Source: Pseudomonas vancouverensis
Lineage (GTDB): Bacteria; Pseudomonadota; Gammaproteobacteria; Pseudomonadales; Pseudomonadaceae
Assembly (NCBI RefSeq): GCF_004348895.1
Contig: NZ_RRZK01000030.1
Span: forward strand, 62,001-126,000
Reading direction: 5' to 3'
Length of the DNA stretch: 64,000 nucleotides
In this document: one piece after another, positions 34,624 to 42,128 of the stretch
Layout: each line of letters starts with the position of its first letter
Numbering within the stretch: position 1 is the first letter of the stretch
Position numbers and translations under genes: made by a program
The notes under the pieces: model-generated
What the model was told of the DNA's origin: nothing
What the model saw: the letters and a program-made list of their open reading frames with translations, nothing else
Database searches by the model: none

Positions 34624-35436
34624 ATGAAACTCAGTTATCCACAGGTCGTGTTGTTGCTCTGCTCGCTCTCGGCATTGCCATGGGTGATGGCGGTCGACAG
34701 TGTCTCCCTCGACACCCCCGTCGGTGGCTGGCGCACGGGCGCAGCGGAGGGTGAAGGCGAAAGCTTCCGCCAGACCGTGAATTACCCGGCCTCGTCAGTC
34801 AACACCCCGGCAGGTCAGGCCATCACCGCGCGTATCAGCGGCCAGATCAAGGCCACGCCAAAATCCACTGACCCTGGCCGGCTGATCGTCAACGGCGTCA
34901 GCATGCCGCTGAAAATCGACCCGGCCGGTCGTTTCGATCGCCCGTTTTCGTTCCCCAACGGCAGCAACAGCGTTGAAGTGCGCAGCCCCGACGGCCAGTT
35001 GCGCCATCGCACGCAATTTCTCAACAGCAGCGGCGGCGCGACCCCGGCCAAGCTGCGCGTGTTGTTGTCGTGGGACAGCGACAACACCGACCTCGACCTG
35101 CACCTGATCACCCCCGACGGCGCCCACATCTGGTACGGCGATCGCGTCGCCGCCAACGGCGCCGCACTCGACGTCGACGTCACCACCGGCTACGGCCCGG
35201 AAATCTTCGCCATGCCCGCGCCGATCAAGGGGCAGTATCTGGTGTATGTGAATTACTTTGGCGGTGGTTATCGCAGTGATGAAGACGGGCAGGAAGACGC
35301 GGTACAACCGCTGACCACGGCGCAGGTGACGGTGATTACCGAAGAGGGTACGCCGAGCGAGAAGATGGAGACCTTTGTGGTGCCGATGCGAGCGGTGGGG
35401 GAGTTGACGTTGGTGAAGGGGTTTAGTTATCCGTGA
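34624..35436 (+). CDS. magF: Periplasmic DUF2135 (YfaP-like) protein MagF
   Basis: 270 residues with a signal peptide (MKLSYPQVVLLLCSLSALPWVMA). The mature N-terminus carries DTPVGGWRTG and the DUF2135 domain has RVLLSWDSDNTDLDLHLITP and GQYLVYVNYFGGG. It is clearly paralogous to magA, and the two bracket the operon. In P. aeruginosa MagF co-purifies with MagA, MagB and MagD. Last gene of the operon, 3 bases after magE. Confidence 0.88.
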   Translation: MKLSYPQVVLLLCSLSALPWVMAVDSVSLDTPVGGWRTGAAEGEGESFRQTVNYPASSVNTPAGQAITARISGQIKATPKSTDPGRLIVNGVSMPLKIDPAGRFDRPFSFPNGSNSVEVRSPDGQLRHRTQFLNSSGGATPAKLRVLLSWDSDNTDLDLHLITPDGAHIWYGDRVAANGAALDVDVTTGYGPEIFAMPAPIKGQYLVYVNYFGGGYRSDEDGQEDAVQPLTTAQVTVITEEGTPSEKMETFVVPMRAVGELTLVKGFSYP

Positions 35437-35516
35437 GAGGGAAGTACGGATTGCGCAGGGCCGACTTGCGATTACCTTGCTTCGTGTAACGAAATCAGCG
35501 ATTTCTGACAGGCATT

Positions 35517-35540
35517 AAAAAGCCGGCTTGTGGCCGGCTT
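35517..35540 (-). terminator. Rho-independent terminator, minus-strand orientation
   Basis: AAGCCGGC and GCCGGCTT form an 8-base stem with a 5-base loop; read on the minus strand it is followed by five Ts. It therefore ends leftward transcription from the repressor side and faces the end of the mag operon. The gap after magF also has a small palindrome, GAAATC-AGC-GATTTC (35491-35505). Confidence 0.7.
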
Positions 35541-35558
35541 CTCGGGGACTGGCTTGGT

Positions 35559-35837
35559 TCATTTTTGGTAAACCGCGCCAGCCTTCAAAACGTACACCCG
35601 GATCTTGCGTCCGGCTGTGGGACCTGGGGAGAAAATCATCTGCCAGGTCGGTGCGATCTGAGCCGCGGGGCGGGTCGATGCGCAAATGTGGGGCGCAGCA
35701 TACGCAGGTTTGCTGCAAATTCCCAGCAGGAACTGCGGCTTGCAGTCATTTGGCCACCCTACGTGGTGGCAAAGTGTTGCGGTTCGCGGGTTCAAAGAAA
35801 GGGCACCGGTGGCCGCCGTTTGTTCAGGGTCGACCAC
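35559..35837 (-). CDS. Possible small hypothetical ORF between repressor gene and terminator
   Basis: A 92-codon frame begins inside the 3' end of the repressor gene and stops 19 bases before the minus-strand terminator. It has no recognisable domain and an unusual residue mix rich in Pro, Cys and Ala. Its best argument is the terminator right after it. It may equally be a non-coding 3' region, and the remaining bases from 35437 hold no other gene that I can support. Confidence 0.25.
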   Translation of the reverse strand: MVDPEQTAATGALSLNPRTATLCHHVGWPNDCKPQFLLGICSKPAYAAPHICASTRPAAQIAPTWQMIFSPGPTAGRKIRVYVLKAGAVYQK

Positions 35838-36538
35838 CAGAACACCCAGCCCAAGACCCGAATGTTCTGCTCTTCGATTTGCGCGGCGCGGAAAATTTCG
35901 TCCGGGTATTCGGCGCGGTTGTGGCTGCGCAAGCGCAGTGCGTTGCCGGGCAGGCGATGCAGGTATTTGATGCGCAGCATACCGTCGTGCTCTATGGCGT
36001 AGATTTCGCCATCGATGATCTGGGTCAGGCCACGGTCGATGGCCAGGGTTGAGCCGTCTTCGATTCTCTCGGCCATGCTGTTGCCGCTCATGAGCGCGCA
36101 GATGGCGTCGGCGTGATTGATTTCTAGGGCATCGAGGTGGCTGCGTGGCAGGCGGATGGTTTGCTCCGAATCGATGATCACATGGGTGCTGCTGGAGCCC
36201 GGGGCGGTGACCACTTCTTTGTAGAAGGCCAGTTCGACGTCGCTGGGCTCAATGACCGTGTAAACGCCACGGATGGTTTGGGCATCGAAGGTATTCCCGG
36301 TGTCATCAGGCAGGCGCAGGTGCTGGGAGTCTTTCGAGCCTTCGCCTGTCCTCAGCCAAGCGCTGCTGACCGACAGTTTTCGAGCGACTTCTTCCATGCA
36401 ATGGGCAGGCACACCGCGGGTGTACCAGTTGTGTACATTTTGCGGTGCCGTGTCGAGGAATTCGGCAAAACCTGTGGTGGTTATGTTCGCCTCTTCGAGG
36501 AGCATTCTGAAGCGGGGGCCGCTAGTGTTCTTTTTCAT
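35792..36538 (-). CDS. LexA/CI-like repressor with S24 peptidase domain
   Basis: 248 residues: an N-terminal helix-turn-helix (FRMLLEEANITTTGFAEFL, QNVHNWYTRGVP) and a C-terminal S24 domain with Ser154 in LMSGNSM and Lys191 in MLRIKYL. Such proteins repress phage, bacteriocin or damage genes and self-cleave on RecA activation at an Ala-Gly. Here the equivalent spot reads VVTAPGSSS, with P113-G114, 40 residues before the serine, so cleavage may be altered. There is no phage gene nearby. Targets unknown; mag is the nearest accessory locus. ATG 36538 gives the conserved MKKN start. Confidence 0.88.
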   Translation of the reverse strand: MKKNTSGPRFRMLLEEANITTTGFAEFLDTAPQNVHNWYTRGVPAHCMEEVARKLSVSSAWLRTGEGSKDSQHLRLPDDTGNTFDAQTIRGVYTVIEPSDVELAFYKEVVTAPGSSSTHVIIDSEQTIRLPRSHLDALEINHADAICALMSGNSMAERIEDGSTLAIDRGLTQIIDGEIYAIEHDGMLRIKYLHRLPGNALRLRSHNRAEYPDEIFRAAQIEEQNIRVLGWVFWWSTLNKRRPPVPFL

Positions 36539-36704
36539 GAACGCGAGTCTACTGGCGGCGACCAAGGCTTGAATCAACGGGGTGTTCAAATTTCGCGGGA
36601 AATTTACGACTTGATGTAAGACCTGTTTGAGAAGTTTTAAACAGGCAAAAACCGCTGGCGGATCTGATTTAAACAGTGTGTTTATGTGCTTTCCCGGCGC
36701 CCAC

Positions 36705-36732
36705 AAAAAACCCCGGCTAACCGGGGTTTTTT
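36705..36732. terminator. Bidirectional rho-independent terminator
   Basis: AAAAAACCCCGG-CTAA-CCGGGGTTTTTT is a perfect palindromic terminator 34 bases beyond the ppa stop. It would end ppa transcription leftward and could also stop rightward transcription. Confidence 0.92.
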
Positions 36733-36766
36733 CTTGAAGCTTGCAGCTTAAAGCTCGCAGCTGCTC

Positions 36767-37294
36767 TTAACCTTTATAGGCTGCAACCGACTTGGTGATC
36801 GCGGCACGGGCGGCGTCTGCGCCGTCCCAACCTTCGATTTTCACCCATTTGCCTTTTTCGAGATCTTTGTAGTTCGCGAAGAAGTGCTCGATCTGCTGGA
36901 TCAGCAGGGCCGGCAGGTCGGTGTATTCCTTCACGTCGACATACAGTTGGGACAGCTTGTCGTGTGGTACTGCGATAACTTTGGCATCGCCGCCGCCGTC
37001 GTCGGTCATGTTCAGGATACCGACCGGACGAGCGCGGATCACCGAACCTGGCGCAACCGGGTAAGGGGTCACGACCAGCACGTCGAGGGGATCACCGTCG
37101 TCAGCCAGGGTGTTCGGGATGTAACCGTAGTTGGCCGGGTAGAACATTGGGGTGGCCATGAAACGGTCAACGAACAGGCAATCGCTGTCTTTGTCGATTT
37201 CGTACTTGATCGGCGCGTGGTTGGCCGGAATCTCGATCGCGACGTAGATGTCGTTCGGCAGGTCTTTGCCAGCCGGAATCTTGCTGTAGCTCAT
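36767..37294 (-). CDS. ppa: Inorganic pyrophosphatase (type I)
   Basis: 175 residues, MSYSKIPAG start, with ANYGYIPNTLADDGDPLDVLV carrying the family's metal-binding aspartates, and KVIAVPHDK. It hydrolyses pyrophosphate released by biosynthesis. It is followed by the strong terminator and stands as a single gene. Confidence 0.98.
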   Translation of the reverse strand: MSYSKIPAGKDLPNDIYVAIEIPANHAPIKYEIDKDSDCLFVDRFMATPMFYPANYGYIPNTLADDGDPLDVLVVTPYPVAPGSVIRARPVGILNMTDDGGGDAKVIAVPHDKLSQLYVDVKEYTDLPALLIQQIEHFFANYKDLEKGKWVKIEGWDGADAARAAITKSVAAYKG

Positions 37295-37406
37295 TGGGCG
37301 TTGCCCCCGTTAGTTGACCAGAAACACTTGGCCGGATTGACCAAAAAGTGGCGGCGATTATAGGCATATTCCTGTGCCGATGCCATGTACCAGAGGTCGT
37401 GAGAAC

Positions 37407-38219
37407 TCAGTGGTGTGGCTGATAGACAGGGTTGTGCGCCTGAAGTTGCTGCAATCTGGCCAGCGGGTCCTGGCGGTAAAACAGCTTGAGCTGTTCGTAG
37501 ACCTGTGGATAAGCCTGGTGCAGCAAATCCGGGGCGCTGAAGAAGTATTCGCTGGTGACGGCGAAGAACTCGGCCGGGTTTTCCGCAGCGTAGGGATCGA
37601 TGGCGGTTTCGGCGTCAGGGTTGCGGTCCAGTTGCCGGTCGAGATCGTCGTAGGCTTGCTGCATGACACGGGCCCAGTCACTGACGCGCATGTCGGCGTG
37701 CAGTGGCGGCAGGCCGTTGGCGTCGCCGTTGAGCATGTCGAGTTTGTGTGCCAGTTCGTGAATCACCAGGTTGTAGCCTTCCCAACCACCACTGGCCATT
37801 ACACCCGGCCAGGCGAGGATGATCGGGCCCTGTTGCCAGGCCTCACCACTGTGTTCACCGTCCCATTCGTGTTCCACGCCGCTGGCGTCGCGATGCCGCT
37901 GGGGGCTGAGGAAGTCGTCGGGGTAGAGGATGATTTCGTGGAAGCCCCGGTACCAGTTCAGGTCACCGAGGTTCAGCAACGGCAATTGTGCCTGGGCGGC
38001 CAGCAGCAGCCGTTGCTCCTGGTGCAACTCGACGCCGGGCAGGGCGGTCAGGTGCTTGTCTTCGAGAAACAGCACGCAGGCCTCGCGCAGCCATTGGTCT
38101 TGGGCAGCACTCAGGCCATCGAGAAAACTCAGGTGATGGCGCACCCGTTGCCACATGTCGTCGGTAATCGGGTGCCGGGCCAGGATGCGCCGGCGACGCC
38201 AGGCGCTCAGGGACCACAT
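37407..38219 (-). CDS. mtfA: MtfA-type zinc metallopeptidase (M90 family)
   Basis: 270 residues with the zinc signature HELAHKLD (H154, E155, H158) and downstream ENPAEFFAVTSEYFF supplying the third ligand region. In E. coli MtfA binds the repressor Mlc and has aminopeptidase activity. This pseudomonad protein shares length and motif, but no Mlc-linked sugar system is visible here. The DedA gene lies 4 bases upstream on the same strand, so they are probably co-transcribed. Confidence 0.9.
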   Translation of the reverse strand: MWSLSAWRRRRILARHPITDDMWQRVRHHLSFLDGLSAAQDQWLREACVLFLEDKHLTALPGVELHQEQRLLLAAQAQLPLLNLGDLNWYRGFHEIILYPDDFLSPQRHRDASGVEHEWDGEHSGEAWQQGPIILAWPGVMASGGWEGYNLVIHELAHKLDMLNGDANGLPPLHADMRVSDWARVMQQAYDDLDRQLDRNPDAETAIDPYAAENPAEFFAVTSEYFFSAPDLLHQAYPQVYEQLKLFYRQDPLARLQQLQAHNPVYQPHH

Positions 38220-38223
38220 CGGC

Positions 38224-38880
38224 TCAGCGGGATTCGGCTTTGGAACTCGAACCGCCGAAGCGGCTGCGTACGACGCCGATGATCATCGGTACCAGCGACA
38301 GCAGAATGATGCCGACCACCATCAGCGACAGGTTCTTCTTGATGAACGGGACGTTGCCGAAGAAGTAACCGAGCGTCACCAGACCGCCGACCCACAGCAC
38401 GGTGCCGAAGACGCTGAAAGCGAAGAAGCGCGGGTAAGGCATTTTCCCAACGCCGGCGACGAACGGTGCAAAGGTGCGAATGATCGGCAGGAAGCGCGCC
38501 AGGGTTACGGTTTTGCCACCGTGTTTGTCGTAGAAATCATGGGTTTTTTGCAGGTAGTCGCGGCGGAAAATCTTCGAATCCGGGTTACTGAACAACTTCT
38601 CGCCCGCGGTTCGCCCGATCACGTAGTTGGTGCTGTCGCCGAGGATCGCCGCCAGCATCAGCAAACCGCCCAGCAATACAGGGTCCATTGCGCCACCCGC
38701 TGCGACTGCACCGGCAATGAACAACAAGGAATCACCCGGCAGGAACGGCATGACCACCAGCCCGGTCTCGCAGAAAATCACCATGAACAGAATGGCGTAG
38801 ATCCAGGTCCCGTAGTTGGTCACCAACATGTCGAGGTAAACGTCGAGATGCAGGATAAGGTCAATCGGGTTGAAATCCAT
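38224..38880 (-). CDS. DedA/SNARE-associated family membrane protein
   Basis: 218 residues with several hydrophobic segments and DedA motifs: CETGLVVMPFLPGDSLLFIAG, ILGDSTNYVIGR and the arginine-containing ARFLPIIRTFAPFVAGVGKM. DedA proteins are thought to flip phospholipids or undecaprenyl phosphate. ATG 38880 has GGTG upstream; a TTG 18 bases earlier is rejected. The 226-base gap upstream to the GNAT gene holds one REP-like hairpin and no gene. Confidence 0.9.
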   Translation of the reverse strand: MDFNPIDLILHLDVYLDMLVTNYGTWIYAILFMVIFCETGLVVMPFLPGDSLLFIAGAVAAGGAMDPVLLGGLLMLAAILGDSTNYVIGRTAGEKLFSNPDSKIFRRDYLQKTHDFYDKHGGKTVTLARFLPIIRTFAPFVAGVGKMPYPRFFAFSVFGTVLWVGGLVTLGYFFGNVPFIKKNLSLMVVGIILLSLVPMIIGVVRSRFGGSSSKAESR

Positions 38881-39065
38881 GTAAAGCACCTGTGTCAATG
38901 GCCCGACTCGGCAGGCCTGTGCGGATGACTTCGCGTAAGACTACCAGTGACAGTAGTTTTTCTTACAAGCCGGGAAGGTCGGCATTATACGGGCCGATAG
39001 GTGAAAAACGCGTCGAGATTGTAGCGAGGCGTGTCATGGCAGACGGGTGGCATGGTGCTGTGCCT

Positions 39066-39094
39066 TAAGGCGCGGCCAAGCTCGCGCCTACAGG
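39066..39094. repeat. REP-like hairpin, divergent family B
   Basis: GGCGCG (39069-39074) pairs with CGCGCC (39083-39088) in a context, CCAAGCTCGCGCCTACAGG, like a diverged family-B REP. It lies 13 bases past the GNAT gene stop. Confidence 0.5.
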
Positions 39095-39106
39095 TTTCCA
39101 GCGGTA

Positions 39107-39562
39107 TCAGAGTTCGTCGCTGATCGGTAACACGTAGTTCAGGAACTCGGTGTCTTCCTTGAACCCGATGGATTCATAGGTTTTCTGCGCGACTTTGTTA
39201 TGACTGCTGGTGGAAACACGCATGCGCACGGCATTGGTTTCCTTGGCCATCTTTTTCGCCGTGCGGATCAGGTTGTCCGCAACCAGCTGGCGGCGGGCAT
39301 CTTCTGCGACATAAATGTCGTTGAGAATCCACACACGCTTGAGCGAGAGCGAGGAAAAGCTCGGGTACAACTGACAGAAGCCCATCAGTTTGTCGTCATC
39401 GGAAAACGCCAGGTAAATCACCGACTCCTTGCGCCGCAGGCGTTTTTCGAGAAAAGCCCGGGACGAGTCCGGATACGGCAGGGAACCATAAAACTCGCGA
39501 TATTTGACGAACAACGGGGTCAACAGGTCCAGGTGTTCGAGGGTCGCTTGAATAATCCGCAT
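39107..39562 (-). CDS. GNAT-family N-acetyltransferase
   Basis: 151 residues, MRIIQATLEHLDLLTPLF. GNAT features are VWILNDIYVAEDARRQLVADNLI (acetyl-CoA loop, a modified Q/RxxGxG/A) and TSSHNKVAQKTYESIGFKED (motif B). The substrate cannot be inferred. It is downstream of eutC by position (114-base gap), on the opposite side from any partner gene. Confidence 0.88.
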   Translation of the reverse strand: MRIIQATLEHLDLLTPLFVKYREFYGSLPYPDSSRAFLEKRLRRKESVIYLAFSDDDKLMGFCQLYPSFSSLSLKRVWILNDIYVAEDARRQLVADNLIRTAKKMAKETNAVRMRVSTSSHNKVAQKTYESIGFKEDTEFLNYVLPISDEL

Positions 39563-39676
39563 GATAGGTCTCGTCTTCAATTGGCTGTCTTACGTCTCTG
39601 ACGGCGATGGGAAACCCGTGGCGGCCGCGCAACGATCCTGCCTGAAATTGGCACGAAAGTGCAACGCACAAGCGAT

Positions 39677-40501
39677 TCAGGAACCGGGTGGCGCCAGCAG
39701 AAAATTGTCTTTCATATCGGTCTCCGCGCCTGCCTCCAGCGTCTGCACCTGTGCCTCGTCCTTCAGGTTGACCCCCGAGAGCTGACGCCGACAGGCTTCG
39801 CGCATCAAAAACTGCAGGCGATGTGCCGCCATCCCGTAGCTCAAGCCTTCCAGCCGCACATTGGAGATGCAGTTGCGCCAGGCATCGGTCAGGCCGACCT
39901 TGGGATTGTAGGTGAAATACAACCCCAGGCTGTCGGGAGAGCTCAGGCCAGGGCGTTCGCCGATCAGGATGACCGACATTTTCGCGCCCAGGCGTTCGCC
40001 GATCTCGTCCGCAATCGCTACGCGACCTTGTTCAACCAGCACCACAGGGGCCACGGACCAGCCTTCAGCGCTGATTTGTTCTTCAAGACGCGCCAGAAAC
40101 GGCAGGGTATGCCGATGCACGGCCAGTGCCGACAGGCCATCGGCAACCACAATCACCAGATCCACCCCGCCTGGGTGGTTGGCGACATAGTCATTCAGGG
40201 CTTGCGCAGAGGCATCACTGAGTTTTCGCCCAAGATCGGGGCGTTGCAGGTAGGTATTGCGATCCGGTGCAGCACTGTGCAGCAACAGGCAGTCGTGACC
40301 GCGTTCGGCCAGTTGCTGACGGAGCGCGGCATGCTCAAACGGTAGATGCACCGCGTCCCTGGCCTGGGCGTGGGCATACTGAAAATCAAGCTGGGCGCGG
40401 GTCGGAATGCTGGTGCCGGTTCGACCGAGGGCGATCCGTGCCGGGGTCAGACGGCGTAGCTCCAGCCAGGGATTGTGGGGATCAAAGGGTAATTTATCCA
40501 T
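39677..40501 (-). CDS. eutC: Ethanolamine ammonia-lyase small subunit
   Basis: 274 residues: ARIALGRTGTSIPTRAQLDF, DLVIVVADGLSALAVHRH, VGLTDAWRNCISNVR and GMAAHRLQFLMREA are EutC signatures. With EutB it forms the adenosylcobalamin enzyme that turns ethanolamine into acetaldehyde and ammonia. It starts 8 bases after eutB. B12 dependence fits the btuB and btuF-like genes elsewhere in the window. Confidence 0.96.
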   Translation of the reverse strand: MDKLPFDPHNPWLELRRLTPARIALGRTGTSIPTRAQLDFQYAHAQARDAVHLPFEHAALRQQLAERGHDCLLLHSAAPDRNTYLQRPDLGRKLSDASAQALNDYVANHPGGVDLVIVVADGLSALAVHRHTLPFLARLEEQISAEGWSVAPVVLVEQGRVAIADEIGERLGAKMSVILIGERPGLSSPDSLGLYFTYNPKVGLTDAWRNCISNVRLEGLSYGMAAHRLQFLMREACRRQLSGVNLKDEAQVQTLEAGAETDMKDNFLLAPPGS

Positions 40502-40509
40502 ATCAACAC

Positions 40510-41904
40510 TTATCCCAATTGCGCCAATGCCTGGCGGAAGGCCGGTGGCAGGCTGTTGCCAAACAGGACCCGGCCGTCCGCCTGGGTGAAGATGCCCATT
40601 CTTGCCAACCATTGCTCGAACTCCGGCGCAGGCTTCAATCCCAGGGTCTGGCGGGCGTAGAGCGCATCGTGGAAGGACGTGGTCTGGTAGTTGAGCATGA
40701 TGTCGTCGGAGCCGGGAATGCCCATGATGAAGTTGATTCCGGCGACGCCGAGCAGGGTCAGCAAGGTGTCCATGTCATCCTGATCGGCTTCGGCATGGTT
40801 GGTGTAGCAGATGTCGCAGCCCATGGGCACACCGAGCAGCTTGCCGCAGAAGTGGTCTTCGAGGCCGGCGCGGATGATCTGCTTGCCGTTATAGAGATAC
40901 TCCGGGCCAATGAATCCTACGACGGTGTTCACCAGAAACGGCTTGAAATGGCGTGCCACGGCGTAGGCTCGGGTCTCGCAGGTCTGTTGGTCGATACCGT
41001 GATGGGCGTTTGCCGACAATGCGCTGCCTTGGCCGGTTTCGAAATACATCAGGTTTTGCCCGAGGGTGCCGCGATTGAGGCTCAAACCGGCTTCGTAACC
41101 TTCCTGCAACAGGTTCAGATTGATGCCGAAACTGGCGTTGGCTGCTTCGGTACCGGCAATCGACTGGAACACCAGATCCAGCGGCACGCCTCGATTCACC
41201 GCTTCTATGGAGGTGGTGACATGGGTGAGCACGCAGGCCTGGGTCGGGATGTCATAGCGCTGGATGATGGCATCGAGCATTTCCAGCAGGGCGCAGATCG
41301 AGGCGATGCTGTCGGTCGCCGGGTTGATGCCGATCATGGCATCGCCATTACCGTGCAACAGACCATCGAGAATACTCGCGGCGATGCCGGCCGGCTCGTC
41401 GGTCGGGTGGTTGGGTTGCAGGCGTGTGGACAGGCGGCCACGCAGACCGAGGGTGCCGCGAAATCGCGTGACGATGCGAATCTTCTGCGCCACCAGCACC
41501 AGGTCCTGCACGCGCATGATCTTCGACACGGCGGCCGCCATTTCCGGGGTCAGTCCAGGCGCCAGGGCACGCAGTGTCTGCTCGTTGGCTGCGTCGCTGA
41601 GCAGCCAGTCGCGAAAGCCGCCGACAGTCAAGTGGCTGACAATGGCGAATGCCTGTGGGTCGTGGGTGTCGATGATCAGTCGGGTAACTTCATCTGTTTC
41701 GTAAGGGATCAGCGCTTCCTGTAGGAAATGGCTCAGCGGGATGTCAGCCAATGCCATCTGCGCGGCAACGCGCTCGCCATCATTCTGGGCGGCAACACCG
41801 GCCAGGAAGTCCCCGGAACGCGCCGGGCTGGCTTTGGCCATGACGTCTCTGAGGCTGTCGAAACGATAGGTCTGGGCGCCGACGGAATGGGCAAATGCGG
41901 CCAT
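40510..41904 (-). CDS. eutB: Ethanolamine ammonia-lyase large subunit
   Basis: 464 residues, the usual length. Conserved stretches include MIGINPATDS, ISGEP-like CVLTHVTTSIEAVNRGVP, FETGQGSALSANAHHG and PLGCDICYTNHAEAD (read MGCDICYTNHAEAD). ATG 41904 has GGAGAA about 9 bases upstream. No shell protein genes accompany it, so this is the non-microcompartment Pseudomonas type. The gap upstream to exaC contains only a REPIN where a permease gene is usual. Confidence 0.96.
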   Translation of the reverse strand: MAAFAHSVGAQTYRFDSLRDVMAKASPARSGDFLAGVAAQNDGERVAAQMALADIPLSHFLQEALIPYETDEVTRLIIDTHDPQAFAIVSHLTVGGFRDWLLSDAANEQTLRALAPGLTPEMAAAVSKIMRVQDLVLVAQKIRIVTRFRGTLGLRGRLSTRLQPNHPTDEPAGIAASILDGLLHGNGDAMIGINPATDSIASICALLEMLDAIIQRYDIPTQACVLTHVTTSIEAVNRGVPLDLVFQSIAGTEAANASFGINLNLLQEGYEAGLSLNRGTLGQNLMYFETGQGSALSANAHHGIDQQTCETRAYAVARHFKPFLVNTVVGFIGPEYLYNGKQIIRAGLEDHFCGKLLGVPMGCDICYTNHAEADQDDMDTLLTLLGVAGINFIMGIPGSDDIMLNYQTTSFHDALYARQTLGLKPAPEFEQWLARMGIFTQADGRVLFGNSLPPAFRQALAQLG

Positions 41905-41991
41905 GGGGCGGTGTTCTCCAGATATTTGGATGATGACCTTTAGATGCAAGGCCTGAGCCAAGGCGCTCAGTCGCGGAGACAGTCAGGACGC

Positions 41992-42084
41992 TATAGCGGG
42001 CAAGCCCGCTCCCACAGGGTTATGGGCCAGCCATAAAAATGGACTCATCCGATAACCCTGTGGGAGCGAGCTTGCTCGCGATGG
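41992..42084. repeat. REPIN, family B, extended arms
   Basis: GCGGGCAAGCCCGCTCCCACAG... (about 41995-42023) and the inverted copy ending GCTTGCTCGCGAT (42052-42083), with the arms extended by GGTTAT/ATAACC next to the loop. It occupies most of the 224-base gap between eutB and exaC. Confidence 0.88.
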
Positions 42085-42128
42085 CTGATTCAAGGGCGAC
42101 ACAGTAACAACTGCATCGCCCACGGCAC

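Noticed and set aside
35559..36704. Prophage or pyocin locus next to the S24 repressor
   Set aside because: No phage structural, lysis or integrase genes flank it; neighbours are mag and ppa.
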